From contig CP001769.1 in the NCBI GenBank assembly GCA_000024525.1, positions 6,357,001-6,421,000 on the forward strand: a stretch of DNA of 64,000 bases, given 5' to 3'. Below are positions 17,824 to 25,545 of the stretch, one piece after another (position 1 is the first letter of the stretch; each line of letters starts with the position of its first letter). Source of the stretch: Spirosoma linguale DSM 74. GTDB lineage: Bacteria > Bacteroidota > Bacteroidia > Cytophagales > Spirosomataceae. Below the pieces are notes generated by a model. It did not search any database. It worked only from the letters and a program-made list of their open reading frames with translations, and was not told the origin of the DNA. The position numbers were made by a program, and so were the translations under genes.

Positions 17824-19068
17824 TCAGGTCGCAGGCGTTTTCGAGTCGGTATGTTGCCTGGCTGCTTTCGGCAGGCGTATTGTCCAGATAACGACGGCAA
17901 TCATGCTGATAGCACAGAAAATAAACGGGGCTTTCAGGCTTACTCCCGAGAGCAGACTGTTTACCAATGCCGTTGCAAAACTGGCCAGCCCGCCCAGCGC
18001 CTGTATATTACCGAACATTTCGCCCTGTCCGCTGCCTTCCTTGATCACCTGCGATAGGATGCCCCCGGTTAGGCCGGTAATAATGGAAACGGTGAGCGCG
18101 TCGACACCGGCCACTACATAAAACAGCTCGACCGACGATTCTGAAAAGGTATACACTACCTGCAAAACAATGCTGATCAACGCCATAACCAGAATCGCGA
18201 TGCGCTTATTGACGTGCTGAACGATGTAGGTAAAGAAAATAAAGTTGGCGGCTAACGCCAGACCACCGTAGTACAGGAAAAACCGGGCTGTTTCGGCGGG
18301 CGTCATAATAAGCTCACTCTGGGTCAGGAAGGCCACAAAAAAAGCGAAATACCCCATACCGAGGGTAGCCAGCAAGTTTAGAATCAGAATAGATTTTATA
18401 CCCGGAAGCTGTTTATCGGCCTCAAGGAGTTGCCGCCAGATAGAAACGACTTTCAGCGAGTTACGCGCTTTATCGGCCAGTTCGGTGTAGTCAACAGCTT
18501 CTTTTTTAGGATTGGTTTCCCGGAAAAGCATTGCTAGTCTGATGTTCAGCAAACCTAGTGCCAACAGGAGCAGAACCGTAGGTAATGGATTGATCCGGGC
18601 TTCGTGAACTACCAGCATGAGCCACCCGGCACCCATAGGGCCAATAACCGGTGCCGAACCGGCAATGAAACTAAACAGTCCGCCATATTTAAGCAGTTCA
18701 TCTTTATCGGTCAGGTCAGCCACCGCCGACCGCATAACAGAGTACAGCCCATTAGACCCACCCTTCACCCACCGGCTGGCAACGTATCCCCAGGTTTGAA
18801 CGGGTAGTAAGAACAGGGATGAGAGCAGCGATACCACCGTGGTAGCAATGGCTGCCGGTCGACGGCCCCGCAAATCAGACCAGCGACCAATGGCCGGGGA
18901 ACCCGCCAGTTGAACGCCCAGCATGAGGGCGGTGCCAACCGTCATAAGCACAGGCTTAGCCGGCAAGTTCAATACATAGTTTGAAATCAGCACGCCCAAT
19001 CCACTACCTGCAATAACATCGATCAGAACAATGGAAAAAATAAGCAGTAACTGTCTGTTTTTGGACAT
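17824..19068 (-). CDS. MFS transporter, TetA/TCR-like
   Basis: 414 aa from ATG 19066-19068 (MSKNRQLLLIF), preferred over an ATG eight codons upstream. Twelve membrane segments are expected. Loop 2-3 has the MFS motif as GRWSDLRGRRPA (about residues 65-76), and motif C-like PVIGPMGAGWL lies in segment 5. The closest general class is the tetracycline-resistance/Bcr-type proton antiporters that export small molecules. The substrate is not predictable, and no resistance function should be assumed. Confidence 0.85.
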   Translation of the reverse strand: MSKNRQLLLIFSIVLIDVIAGSGLGVLISNYVLNLPAKPVLMTVGTALMLGVQLAGSPAIGRWSDLRGRRPAAIATTVVSLLSSLFLLPVQTWGYVASRWVKGGSNGLYSVMRSAVADLTDKDELLKYGGLFSFIAGSAPVIGPMGAGWLMLVVHEARINPLPTVLLLLALGLLNIRLAMLFRETNPKKEAVDYTELADKARNSLKVVSIWRQLLEADKQLPGIKSILILNLLATLGMGYFAFFVAFLTQSELIMTPAETARFFLYYGGLALAANFIFFTYIVQHVNKRIAILVMALISIVLQVVYTFSESSVELFYVVAGVDALTVSIITGLTGGILSQVIKEGSGQGEMFGNIQALGGLASFATALVNSLLSGVSLKAPFIFCAISMIAVVIWTIRLPKAARQHTDSKTPAT

Positions 19069-19350
19069 ACATGAAGAATCAGGTACACTCAATGCTCAAG
19101 TACTACTCATTGAGCCCTGGAATAGTTTTGAGTCTGCGTCTAAACCAAGCTAATAGCTTTACGTCAGCGGTATGTCGAGTTGACAGTTTAACCGGATCAA
19201 CCCGCAGCGTCGAACCTGTTTGTCCAGATGCCCTAATTGCTGCGTGCTGCCTGATTCATTTTAAATGCGGCACTACTTCTCTATGAATCAAACCCAGTGT
19301 TGTGGCTTAACTAGGTTGATGAAGACGAGCCGAACATTAGAACGCTTTGT

Positions 19351-19800
19351 TCAGGCAGACAACGTTTTGGCCAATGATGCCGTTTCTAAAAGTTGCCAGG
19401 CTTCCCGGAAAGAAGCAGATTTGGGTTTACGTTGTCGTTTATCGGCTTCAACAAGATGTATTTCAGAGCTATATCCAACAAAATCAGCAACGGGCATTAT
19501 GTAAAAAATATGCAGTGCTTCAAGATAAATAATTGCAAAGTCAAAGTCGGTCAGACAATAGTTTTGTCGCACCATGACGCGCCTATTGGTTTTTGTACGT
19601 CGGTTATCAACGACATAGTTTGACCGGTTATCATCAAACCAAGCACTTTTCACCTGAATTTTCCATAGACAACCGTTGATGTCAAAAACTAAATCGTAAG
19701 GCAACCTGTCGCCAACAGGCTTGCAGACGCCCCAACCCAGACGTAGAGCTTGTAAAATGACAGCCTGCTCAGCAATATCTCCCTTCTGCTTTGTAATCAT
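19351..19800 (-). CDS. PD-(D/E)XK homing-endonuclease-like protein (I-Ssp6803I type), free-standing
   Basis: 149 aa. KQKGDIAEQAVILQALRLGW at residues 4-23 supplies Glu11; PVGDRLPYDLVFDING gives Asp36; KIQVKSAW supplies Gln49 and Lys51, together the PD-(D/E)XK-type catalytic set. DNRRTKTNRR and SEIHLVEADKRQRKP are typical of the Pfam PDDEXK_5 family, whose characterised member I-Ssp6803I (about 150 aa) is encoded in a cyanobacterial tRNA-fMet intron and cuts the intronless anticodon region. Here the gene is on the same strand as, but 66 nt downstream of, an intron-split tRNA-fMet gene and behind a terminator. DNA binding and cutting are inferred from the family. Confidence 0.85.
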   Translation of the reverse strand: MITKQKGDIAEQAVILQALRLGWGVCKPVGDRLPYDLVFDINGCLWKIQVKSAWFDDNRSNYVVDNRRTKTNRRVMVRQNYCLTDFDFAIIYLEALHIFYIMPVADFVGYSSEIHLVEADKRQRKPKSASFREAWQLLETASLAKTLSA

Positions 19801-19832
19801 GGCTGAAAGCTAGCAAAAAAGGGTAAAACGCA

Positions 19833-19859
19833 AAAAGCCACTGAAATTCAGTGGCTTTT
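19833..19859 (-). terminator. Terminator of the split tRNA-fMet gene
   Basis: A 12-bp stem (19833-19844 with 19848-19859) with a 3-nt loop; on the minus strand it is followed by a run of T. It begins 7 nt past the tRNA 3' end and separates the tRNA from the endonuclease gene. Confidence 0.85.
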
Positions 19860-19866
19860 CGCTTAG

Positions 19867-20246
19867 TAGCGGGAGCTGGACTCGAACCAGCGACCTTTGG
19901 GTTATGCTTACTACTACAACTTTCGTTGCTTCTGCGTTGGCAGAATTTGTAGTCTGGACTGTCTCTTCGCCCTCGCCATGATGCGTTAGGGTGCCTACCA
20001 TTCAGTCTCTACACCTTCCCGAAGTTTCCTTCGGGCTTGGCTCGGGATTACCGCACTACTGGCTTCCCCGAATTTGGCAAGTTAACATACCGGCGTTTCC
20101 CCCGGTACCGCCCATCAAGTCAATCATTTGAATTTTTCAATTCGCTAATCAGAAACGTGCTTTCTGACTAAACCAATGTTGACGTTGCCATTACCGTCTT
20201 ACCGGTAAACTTGAGCCCAACGAGCTACCAACTGCTCCATCCCGCG
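19867..20246 (-). tRNA. tRNA-fMet(CAU), interrupted by a group I intron
   Basis: The 5' exon is 20246-20214 (nt 1-33) and the 3' exon 19906-19867 (nt 34-73), giving a 73-nt tRNA without encoded CCA. Joined exons form an anticodon loop CTCATAA with anticodon CAT. Initiator hallmarks are visible: mismatch at C1-T72, three G-C pairs in the anticodon stem (GGG/CCC) and A11-T24 in the D stem. T arm and acceptor stem pair fully otherwise. The intervening 307 nt sit between U33 and C34. A standard bacterial tRNA scan could miss this gene. It probably supplies initiator tRNA, but whether it is the only copy cannot be seen here. Confidence 0.93.
19907..20213 (-). ncRNA. Group I intron (tRNA/IC3-like) in tRNA-fMet
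   Basis: 307 nt without an ORF. The 5' exon ends in U and the intron ends in G, as group I splicing requires. Core helices seen on the minus strand: P3 (CUUGCC 20081-20076 with GGUAGG 19999-19994), P6 hairpin with GAAA loop (20035-20018), P7 (GACUG 20007-20003 with CAGUC 19961-19957) and P9 (19953-19947 with 19919-19913). GCCAAAUUCGG and AAGGUGUAGAGACU match the conserved P3-P4 and P6-P7 strings of known IC3 introns such as that in Azoarcus tRNA-Ile. The internal guide is uncertain; GGUUUAGU is a candidate. Self-splicing is inferred. Confidence 0.93.
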
Positions 20247-20258
20247 ATGTTGGGACTG

Positions 20259-20288
20259 CAAAAGTACGACGACTTTCTAGAAATACAA
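20259..20288 (-). promoter_or_regulatory. Bacteroidota-type promoter for tRNA-fMet
   Basis: On the minus strand, TTG (20288-20286) and TACTTTTG (20266-20259, consensus TAnnTTTG) are separated by 19 bp. The start of transcription would fall a few bases before the tRNA 5' end at 20246. Confidence 0.65.
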
Positions 20289-20391
20289 CTATCTTTGTAA
20301 AAAAAAGTTTTCAGCCCTGTCGAAACGTTTTCCGCCGGGAGAGAGTTGTTGTCTAAAGCCGCTGGTAATCAGCCAGCGGGATCACCTACGA

Positions 20392-21312
20392 ATGAATACG
20401 GAAACTATAGAAAATTTCCCGGCCGATCATAAGGCCGGGTTCGTCAGTATCGTTGGAAAGCCAAACGTCGGCAAATCCACCCTGATGAATCAGCTCGTCG
20501 GCGAGCGGTTATCCATTATCACCGCCAAAGCGCAGACCACCCGCCACCGCATTATGGGTATCCTCAACGGAACCCACGATGGTACCGAATTCCAACTCGT
20601 TTACTCCGATACCCCCGGCATCATCAAACCACTTTACAAGCTTCATGAGTCCATGATGAGCTTCGTGCGCGGTTCTATTGAAGATGCCGACGTGGTGCTG
20701 TTCGTGACCGACATTTTTGAGCAACACGACGAAAATGATGTAATCGAGCGACTACAAAAATCGGAAGTCCCGGTTTTACTGCTGATCAACAAAGTAGACC
20801 AGGCCACTCAGGATCAGGTAGTCGAAAAAATTGCCTACTGGGAAGAACGGTTTAAGGCTACGGAAATAATCCCTATTTCGGCCCTTAACGACTTCAACGT
20901 CGACCGCGTCTTTGAAGGAATCATCAGTCGGCTACCGCAACATCCACCCTATTTCCCGAAAGATGAGCTGACGGATAAACCCGAACGGTTCTTTGCCTCG
21001 GAAATAATCCGGGAGAAAATCTTTCTGAATTACAAAAAAGAAGTGCCCTACAGCAGCGAAGTGGTGGTAACGGGATTCAAAGAGAAAGACGACATTATTG
21101 TCATTCAGGCTGAAATTCTGGTAGAGCGGGCTACCCAGCGGGCGATTCTGCTCGGTGAAGGTGGCAAAATGATCAAGAAAACAGGCATTATGGCTCGCGA
21201 AGAACTCGAACGCTTCTTCGGCAAGAAAGTCTTTTTAGAGCAATTCGTTAAAGTAGAACCCGACTGGCGGCAAAAAGAGCGTATGCTCAAGCGGTTGGGG
21301 TATGATGAATAA
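20392..21312 (+). CDS. era: GTPase Era
   Basis: 306 aa. The G domain has GKPNVGKST (22-30, P-loop), DTPG (G3) and NKVD (G4). A C-terminal KH domain contains ILVERATQRAILLGEGGKMIKK, close to the family's VExxSQKxIIIGxxG signature. Era binds 16S rRNA and assists 30S maturation. Divergent from the split tRNA-fMet gene; TATCTTTG at 20290-20297 is a -7 element candidate, and a small hairpin (20359-20379) lies in the leader. Der follows after a repeat-rich gap. Confidence 0.97.
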   Translation: MNTETIENFPADHKAGFVSIVGKPNVGKSTLMNQLVGERLSIITAKAQTTRHRIMGILNGTHDGTEFQLVYSDTPGIIKPLYKLHESMMSFVRGSIEDADVVLFVTDIFEQHDENDVIERLQKSEVPVLLLINKVDQATQDQVVEKIAYWEERFKATEIIPISALNDFNVDRVFEGIISRLPQHPPYFPKDELTDKPERFFASEIIREKIFLNYKKEVPYSSEVVVTGFKEKDDIIVIQAEILVERATQRAILLGEGGKMIKKTGIMAREELERFFGKKVFLEQFVKVEPDWRQKERMLKRLGYDE

Positions 21313-21315
21313 GTA

Positions 21316-21406
21316 GGTAGGAGTTAGGAGAGAGAAGTTAGGAGGGCTGACGCATGTTGTACCGCCGGATGGTTCCTATCTCCCCGCTCCCAACTCCTCG
21401 CTCCTT
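21316..21406. repeat. Short-tandem-repeat hairpin with conserved core (era-der gap)
   Basis: A GGAGTTAGGAG-type left arm and CTCCCAACTCCTCGCTCC-type right arm enclose a 35-nt core (21343-21377) matching that at 11035-11069. Non-coding; it starts just after the era stop. Confidence 0.85.
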
Positions 21407-21439
21407 CAAAAAATTAAATGTTAGGAACAGAGCACGAAA

Positions 21440-21498
21440 GGATCTGCTACGAACGCGTCAGCAACTCCTCATTCCTCGCTCCCAACTCCTCACTCCTT
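21440..21498. repeat. Second, one-armed copy of the repeat in inverted orientation
   Basis: Contains GCGTCAGC, the inverse of the GCTGACGC string in the neighbouring core, followed by an AACTCCTCATTCCTCGCTCC-type arm. It ends 7 nt before der, so it becomes part of the der leader if transcription comes from era. Confidence 0.65.
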
Positions 21499-21505
21499 TA
21501 AAAAA

Positions 21506-22813
21506 ATGGCAAACATAGTTGCAATCGTTGGCCGCCCGAATGTGGGCAAGTCCACGCTGTTTAACCGCCTGACGGAACAGCGTCAGGCCATCATGGATAA
21601 CCAAAGTGGCGTTACACGCGACCGGCATTATGGCACGGCCGAGTGGAACGACAAATATTTTACCGTCATCGATACGGGTGGGTATGTAGTAGGTTCGGAG
21701 GATGTATTCGAAGAATCTATCCGCGAACAGGTCGAAATGGCCATTCAGGAGTCAACCCTGCTGCTGTTCGTCGTTGATACCCAAACGGGCATTACCGGCT
21801 TGGATGAAGACTTCGCCGATGTACTGCGCCGGTCGAAAAAGCCAGTCTATGTGGTCGCCAACAAAGCCGAAACGGCCGAGCGGGCTCACACGGCCGCCGA
21901 GTTTTACGCCCTTGGTCTCGGTGATCCCTACCCGATCTCATCGCAGACGGGTACCGGTACGGGCGACTTGCTGGACGAAGTCGTAAAACACTTTCAGACG
22001 CCGGGTATCGAAGATCCAGACGCGGGCATTCCACGCATTGCAATCCTGGGACGGCCAAACGTGGGTAAATCGTCGTTCCTGAATGTCCTTACCGGCCAGG
22101 AGCGGAGCATTGTTACCAACATTGCCGGTACCACCCGCGATGCCATCAACACGCGCTACAAAGCCTACGGAAAAGACTTTATTCTGACCGACACGGCGGG
22201 TATTCGTCGCAAAGCCCGGGTCGACTCCAACATTGAGTTTTATTCGGTGCTTCGATCTATCAAAGCGATGGAAGACTCCGACGTTTGTATAATTCTGCTG
22301 GATGCAACACGTGGTCTGGAAGCGCAGGATCTTAACATTATTGGTCAGGCTATCAAGGCAAAAAAAGGCGTGGTCATCATGGTTAACAAGTGGGACGCCA
22401 TTGAGAAAGACCACCGCACGGCCGATGTGATGCGAAAGGAAATGATTCAGCGGATGATGCCGATTGACTATGTACCCATCATCTTTGCATCGGTTCATGA
22501 AAAACAGCGCATTTTCCAGGTTATGGAGAAAGCGATGGAAGTTTATGAAAACAAGACGAAGAAGATAGCAACGTCGAAGTTGAACGAAGCGATGCAGGCC
22601 GAGATCGAGAAATATCCGCCACCGTCCCTTAAAGGGAAGTTTGTGAAGATAAAGTACATGGTTCAGGTGCCAACGCCATCGCCCACGTTTATCTTTTTCT
22701 GCAATCTGCCCCAGTACGTTCAGGAGTCGTACCAGCGCTTTCTGGAAAACCGGCTCCGTGATCACTTCGACTTTACCGGAGTTCCCATCACGGTGTTCTT
22801 CAGGCAGAAATAA
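21506..22813 (+). CDS. der: Ribosome biogenesis GTPase Der (EngA)
   Basis: 435 aa with two consecutive G domains: P-loops GRPNVGKST (8-16) and GRPNVGKSS (about 180-188), each with a DTxG G3 motif and NKAE/NKWD G4 motifs. A C-terminal KH-like domain ends near residue 435. Der acts in late 50S subunit assembly. Same strand as era, with 193 nt of repeat DNA between. An intrinsic terminator follows. Confidence 0.97.
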   Translation: MANIVAIVGRPNVGKSTLFNRLTEQRQAIMDNQSGVTRDRHYGTAEWNDKYFTVIDTGGYVVGSEDVFEESIREQVEMAIQESTLLLFVVDTQTGITGLDEDFADVLRRSKKPVYVVANKAETAERAHTAAEFYALGLGDPYPISSQTGTGTGDLLDEVVKHFQTPGIEDPDAGIPRIAILGRPNVGKSSFLNVLTGQERSIVTNIAGTTRDAINTRYKAYGKDFILTDTAGIRRKARVDSNIEFYSVLRSIKAMEDSDVCIILLDATRGLEAQDLNIIGQAIKAKKGVVIMVNKWDAIEKDHRTADVMRKEMIQRMMPIDYVPIIFASVHEKQRIFQVMEKAMEVYENKTKKIATSKLNEAMQAEIEKYPPPSLKGKFVKIKYMVQVPTPSPTFIFFCNLPQYVQESYQRFLENRLRDHFDFTGVPITVFFRQK

Positions 22814-22836
22814 GTTTTATTGAATCAACTGAATGG

Positions 22837-22872
22837 GGTCAGGAATTTTTCATCAATTCCTGGCCTTTTTTT
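22837..22872 (+). terminator. Intrinsic terminator of der
   Basis: An 11-bp stem (22837-22847 with 22855-22865, one G-T pair), 7-nt loop, then seven T residues. Confidence 0.85.
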
Positions 22873-22893
22873 ATATAACCTGACGACGTTTGA

Positions 22894-23835
22894 ATGAGTA
22901 TGGCAGTAGAGTCTTCTCGCGCCCGGTATTGGCTTGGCGCGTTTTTCGTGTTTATGGCCGCTTTCTGTTTTGCCTGTAAAGGAATATTGATCAAACTGGC
23001 CTATCAATACCCCATTGATGCCATTTCGCTGCTTACGCTGCGGATGCTATTTGCCTTACCCTTTTACGTACTCATTCTACTCAACCTGGTCCGTACTCAA
23101 CCGCCGGTACAGCTAACGCGAAAGCAATGGGTCAGTTTACTGATGTTAGGTATCACCGGGTATTACTTCGCCAGTTTTTTCAACTTTCTTGGGTTAGTTT
23201 ACATTACCGCCAGCCTGGAGCGGATTTTATTATTTATTTACCCCACGTTTGTACTTCTGATTAATGCACTTAGTTTTAAAAGGCCGATAACCCGCTTGCA
23301 GTTATTATCTATGGGGTTAACCTACAGTGGTATTTTACTGGCTTTCTGGGGAAATATTGAAACTGCTCACCAGAAAGACATTATACAGGGAGCGTTTTGG
23401 GTAATTTTAAGCGGTCTGGTTTATGCAATTTATCTGGTAGGCAGCGATGATATGATTGCCCGGATTGGGTCGCAGCGGTTTACTTGTTACGCCATGATTG
23501 CGGCTACAGCTCCCGTTTTGATTCACTGCATTATTCAGCATGGCATGCACCTTACGAGTTATCCAAAACCCGTTTATGTATTGGGGCTGGGCATGGGAAT
23601 TTTTGTTACTGTCGTTCCAACGTTTATGATTGCGGAAGGGATCAAACGAATTGGGTCGGGCAATGCCTCAATTATTGCCAGTGTAGGTCCCATATTCACA
23701 ATTATATTGTCAACAATTATATTAGGCGAAATGATTAGTATTGGGCAGATAGTTGGAACATTCTTTGTTTTGGCAGGTGTCTTTTTAATAAGCTGGCACG
23801 GTAAGATACAATTTGGCAATAACCGGCAAAATTAA
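22894..23835 (+). CDS. EamA/DMT family transporter
   Basis: 313 aa with ten predicted membrane helices in two EamA repeats (about residues 15-145 and 160-305). Signature-like segments are ACKGILIKLAYQYPIDAISLLTLR-type helix 1-2 and IASVGPIFTIILSTIILGEMIS in the second repeat. Drug/metabolite transporters of this type export amino acids, nucleobases or other small molecules. The substrate is unknown. An ArsR-type regulator lies 186 nt downstream on the same strand and could be linked. Confidence 0.88.
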   Translation: MSMAVESSRARYWLGAFFVFMAAFCFACKGILIKLAYQYPIDAISLLTLRMLFALPFYVLILLNLVRTQPPVQLTRKQWVSLLMLGITGYYFASFFNFLGLVYITASLERILLFIYPTFVLLINALSFKRPITRLQLLSMGLTYSGILLAFWGNIETAHQKDIIQGAFWVILSGLVYAIYLVGSDDMIARIGSQRFTCYAMIAATAPVLIHCIIQHGMHLTSYPKPVYVLGLGMGIFVTVVPTFMIAEGIKRIGSGNASIIASVGPIFTIILSTIILGEMISIGQIVGTFFVLAGVFLISWHGKIQFGNNRQN

Positions 23836-23904
23836 GTATAATTCCCTAATTTTCCCTTTCATTCCTTACCAAAAAGTTACTATCTTACACATTAATAAAT
23901 ATTC

Positions 23905-23919
23905 ATCCTATAATAGGAT
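23905..23919. promoter_or_regulatory. Palindrome ATCCTAT-A-ATAGGAT, candidate operator
   Basis: A perfect 7-1-7 inverted repeat in the AT-rich gap 102 nt upstream of the ArsR-type gene. Size and symmetry fit an ArsR/SmtB-dimer site. Autoregulation is inference only. Confidence 0.4.
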
Positions 23920-24021
23920 TTTAAAAACAACCATAAAATAAATTACTGCTCACTTTCAGAGCGTTAGTTATTAATATGCAACACCTTTCATTACTATACC
24001 TTAAAGACTAAAGACTCTCTT

Positions 24022-24330
24022 ATGGCAACTGATAAGCTAGTTGACGACGAAAAGCGAATTGATAAAGCTGCTTATGTTCTTAAAGCAGTGGCTCACCCCT
24101 TGCGCATTAGAATCATTCAAATGTTGAACGATAATAAAGAATTAAATGTATCGGCTATCTACAAGAACCTTAATGCCGAACAGTCTTTAATCTCGCACCA
24201 TTTGATCAACATGCGTGACAAAGGAATCCTGGATATTCGGCGTAGTGGAAAAAATATCTATTACTTTTTAGTCGACACAGCCGTGGCTGATGTAATTGAA
24301 TGCATTTATAAGAGCAAAATTTTGAATTAA
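24022..24330 (+). CDS. ArsR-family winged-helix regulator
   Basis: 102 aa. A single winged helix-turn-helix: KAVAHPLRIRIIQMLN (about 23-38), recognition helix EQSLISHHLINMRDKGIL (about 54-71) and wing RRSGKNIYYFLV (about 75-86). There are no cysteine pairs, so the classical metal site alpha3 CxC is absent; it may sense redox or another ligand. The preceding 186 nt are unusually AT-rich. Targets could be itself or the upstream EamA gene. Confidence 0.88.
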   Translation: MATDKLVDDEKRIDKAAYVLKAVAHPLRIRIIQMLNDNKELNVSAIYKNLNAEQSLISHHLINMRDKGILDIRRSGKNIYYFLVDTAVADVIECIYKSKILN

Positions 24331-24354
24331 CCCAGTACTCTTTTACAATGCAAA

Positions 24355-24400
24355 GCGCACTAAGAACAGACCAATCGGACTGTCTTAGTGCGCTTTTTTA
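24355..24400. terminator. Terminator between the ArsR-type gene and ruvB (convergent)
   Basis: A 14-bp stem (24355-24369 with 24380-24393, one bulged A) followed on the plus strand by six T residues. It serves the regulator gene and may block transcription into ruvB. Confidence 0.88.
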
Positions 24401-24418
24401 TTCTCCTTCGGTATTTTA

Positions 24419-25447
24419 TTACCCGAACAGCTCCCCCGTTTTATAAGGAGGTACAATACCCAGATGGATATAGGCCCGCTCTGTGGCCTCCCGACCACGA
24501 GATGTTCGTTTTAAAAAGCCTTCCTGAATCAGAAAAGGCTCATAAACCTCCTCAATCGTTTCTGACTCCTCGCCACAGGCCGTTGCAATGGTTGACAGGC
24601 CGACTGGCCCTCCCTTGAATTTTTCAATAATGGTCAGCAAAATCCGGTTATCCATTTCGTCTAATCCATTCTGGTCTACTTCAAGGGCGCTAAGGGCAAT
24701 TTCAGCAATATCGACGTTGATATAACCGTTGCCCTTGACCTGAGCAAAATCCCGTGTTCGGCGCAACAGGTTATTGGCAATACGTGGTGTACCCCGGCTC
24801 CGGCGGGCAATTTCATACGCGCCCGTTTCGTCGATGGGAGTTCCCAAAATAGCCGCCGACCGTTGAACAATGGTTGTTAGCAATTGTGCGTCATAATACT
24901 CCAGCCGGGAGCTGATCCCGAACCGCGCCCGCAAGGGTGCTGTCAGCATACCCGCACGAGTGGTAGCGCCAATAAGCGTAAACGGATTCAGTTTTATCTG
25001 CACCGTTCGGGCATTGGGGCCTGAATCCAGCATAATGTCTATCTTATAATCTTCCATTGCCGAATACAGGTACTCCTCCACAATGGGGTTGAGCCGGTGA
25101 ATTTCGTCGATGAACAGGACGTCATTCGGCTGCAGATTTGTGAGCAGCCCCGCCAGGTCACTGGGTTTATCGAGTACGGGGCCAGAGGTCATCTTGATAC
25201 CTGCGCTCAGCTCATTGGCAATAATGTGCGAGAGCGTTGTCTTGCCTAATCCCGGAGGGCCGTGAAGCAGCACATGGTCGAGGGCTTCGCCCCGCTGCAT
25301 GGCGGCTTTAACAAAGACCTCCAGGTTTTCAAGCGCTTTGGCCTGACCGGTAAAGTCTTCGAACGAGAGCGGCCGGAGAGCCCGTTCAATTTCTTTATCA
25401 GTAGCGGTCATCCCGTCGGCTGAACCTTTCAAAAAGTCGTTTCGCAT
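24419..25447 (-). CDS. ruvB: Holliday junction branch migration helicase RuvB
   Basis: 342 aa. [12 protein letters not shown] near residues 26-37, Walker [10 protein letters not shown] (about 64-72), Walker B FIDEIHRL (about 114-121), sensor GATTRAG and the C-terminal winged helix ([19 protein letters not shown]) are all present and full length. As hexameric AAA+ motor it drives branch migration with RuvA. Neither ruvA nor ruvC is adjacent. Convergent with the ArsR-type gene. Confidence 0.97.
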   Translation of the reverse strand: MRNDFLKGSADGMTATDKEIERALRPLSFEDFTGQAKALENLEVFVKAAMQRGEALDHVLLHGPPGLGKTTLSHIIANELSAGIKMTSGPVLDKPSDLAGLLTNLQPNDVLFIDEIHRLNPIVEEYLYSAMEDYKIDIMLDSGPNARTVQIKLNPFTLIGATTRAGMLTAPLRARFGISSRLEYYDAQLLTTIVQRSAAILGTPIDETGAYEIARRSRGTPRIANNLLRRTRDFAQVKGNGYINVDIAEIALSALEVDQNGLDEMDNRILLTIIEKFKGGPVGLSTIATACGEESETIEEVYEPFLIQEGFLKRTSRGREATERAYIHLGIVPPYKTGELFG

Positions 25448-25545
25448 GGTTTTGATTGGGACAAACCCTGTTCAATAAGTGCCCTGAAACGGGCAGATTT
25501 TGCCGGGTCGTTTACCTCAAATTTACGAAAAAACAGCCGAATTTA

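Noticed and set aside
19071..19286. 71-aa plus-strand open frame between the MFS gene and the endonuclease
   Set aside because: No domain, leader or conserved features; probably a promoter region.
21938..22765. 275-aa minus-strand open frame opposite der
   Set aside because: Antisense shadow rich in Arg, Cys and His with no recognisable domain.
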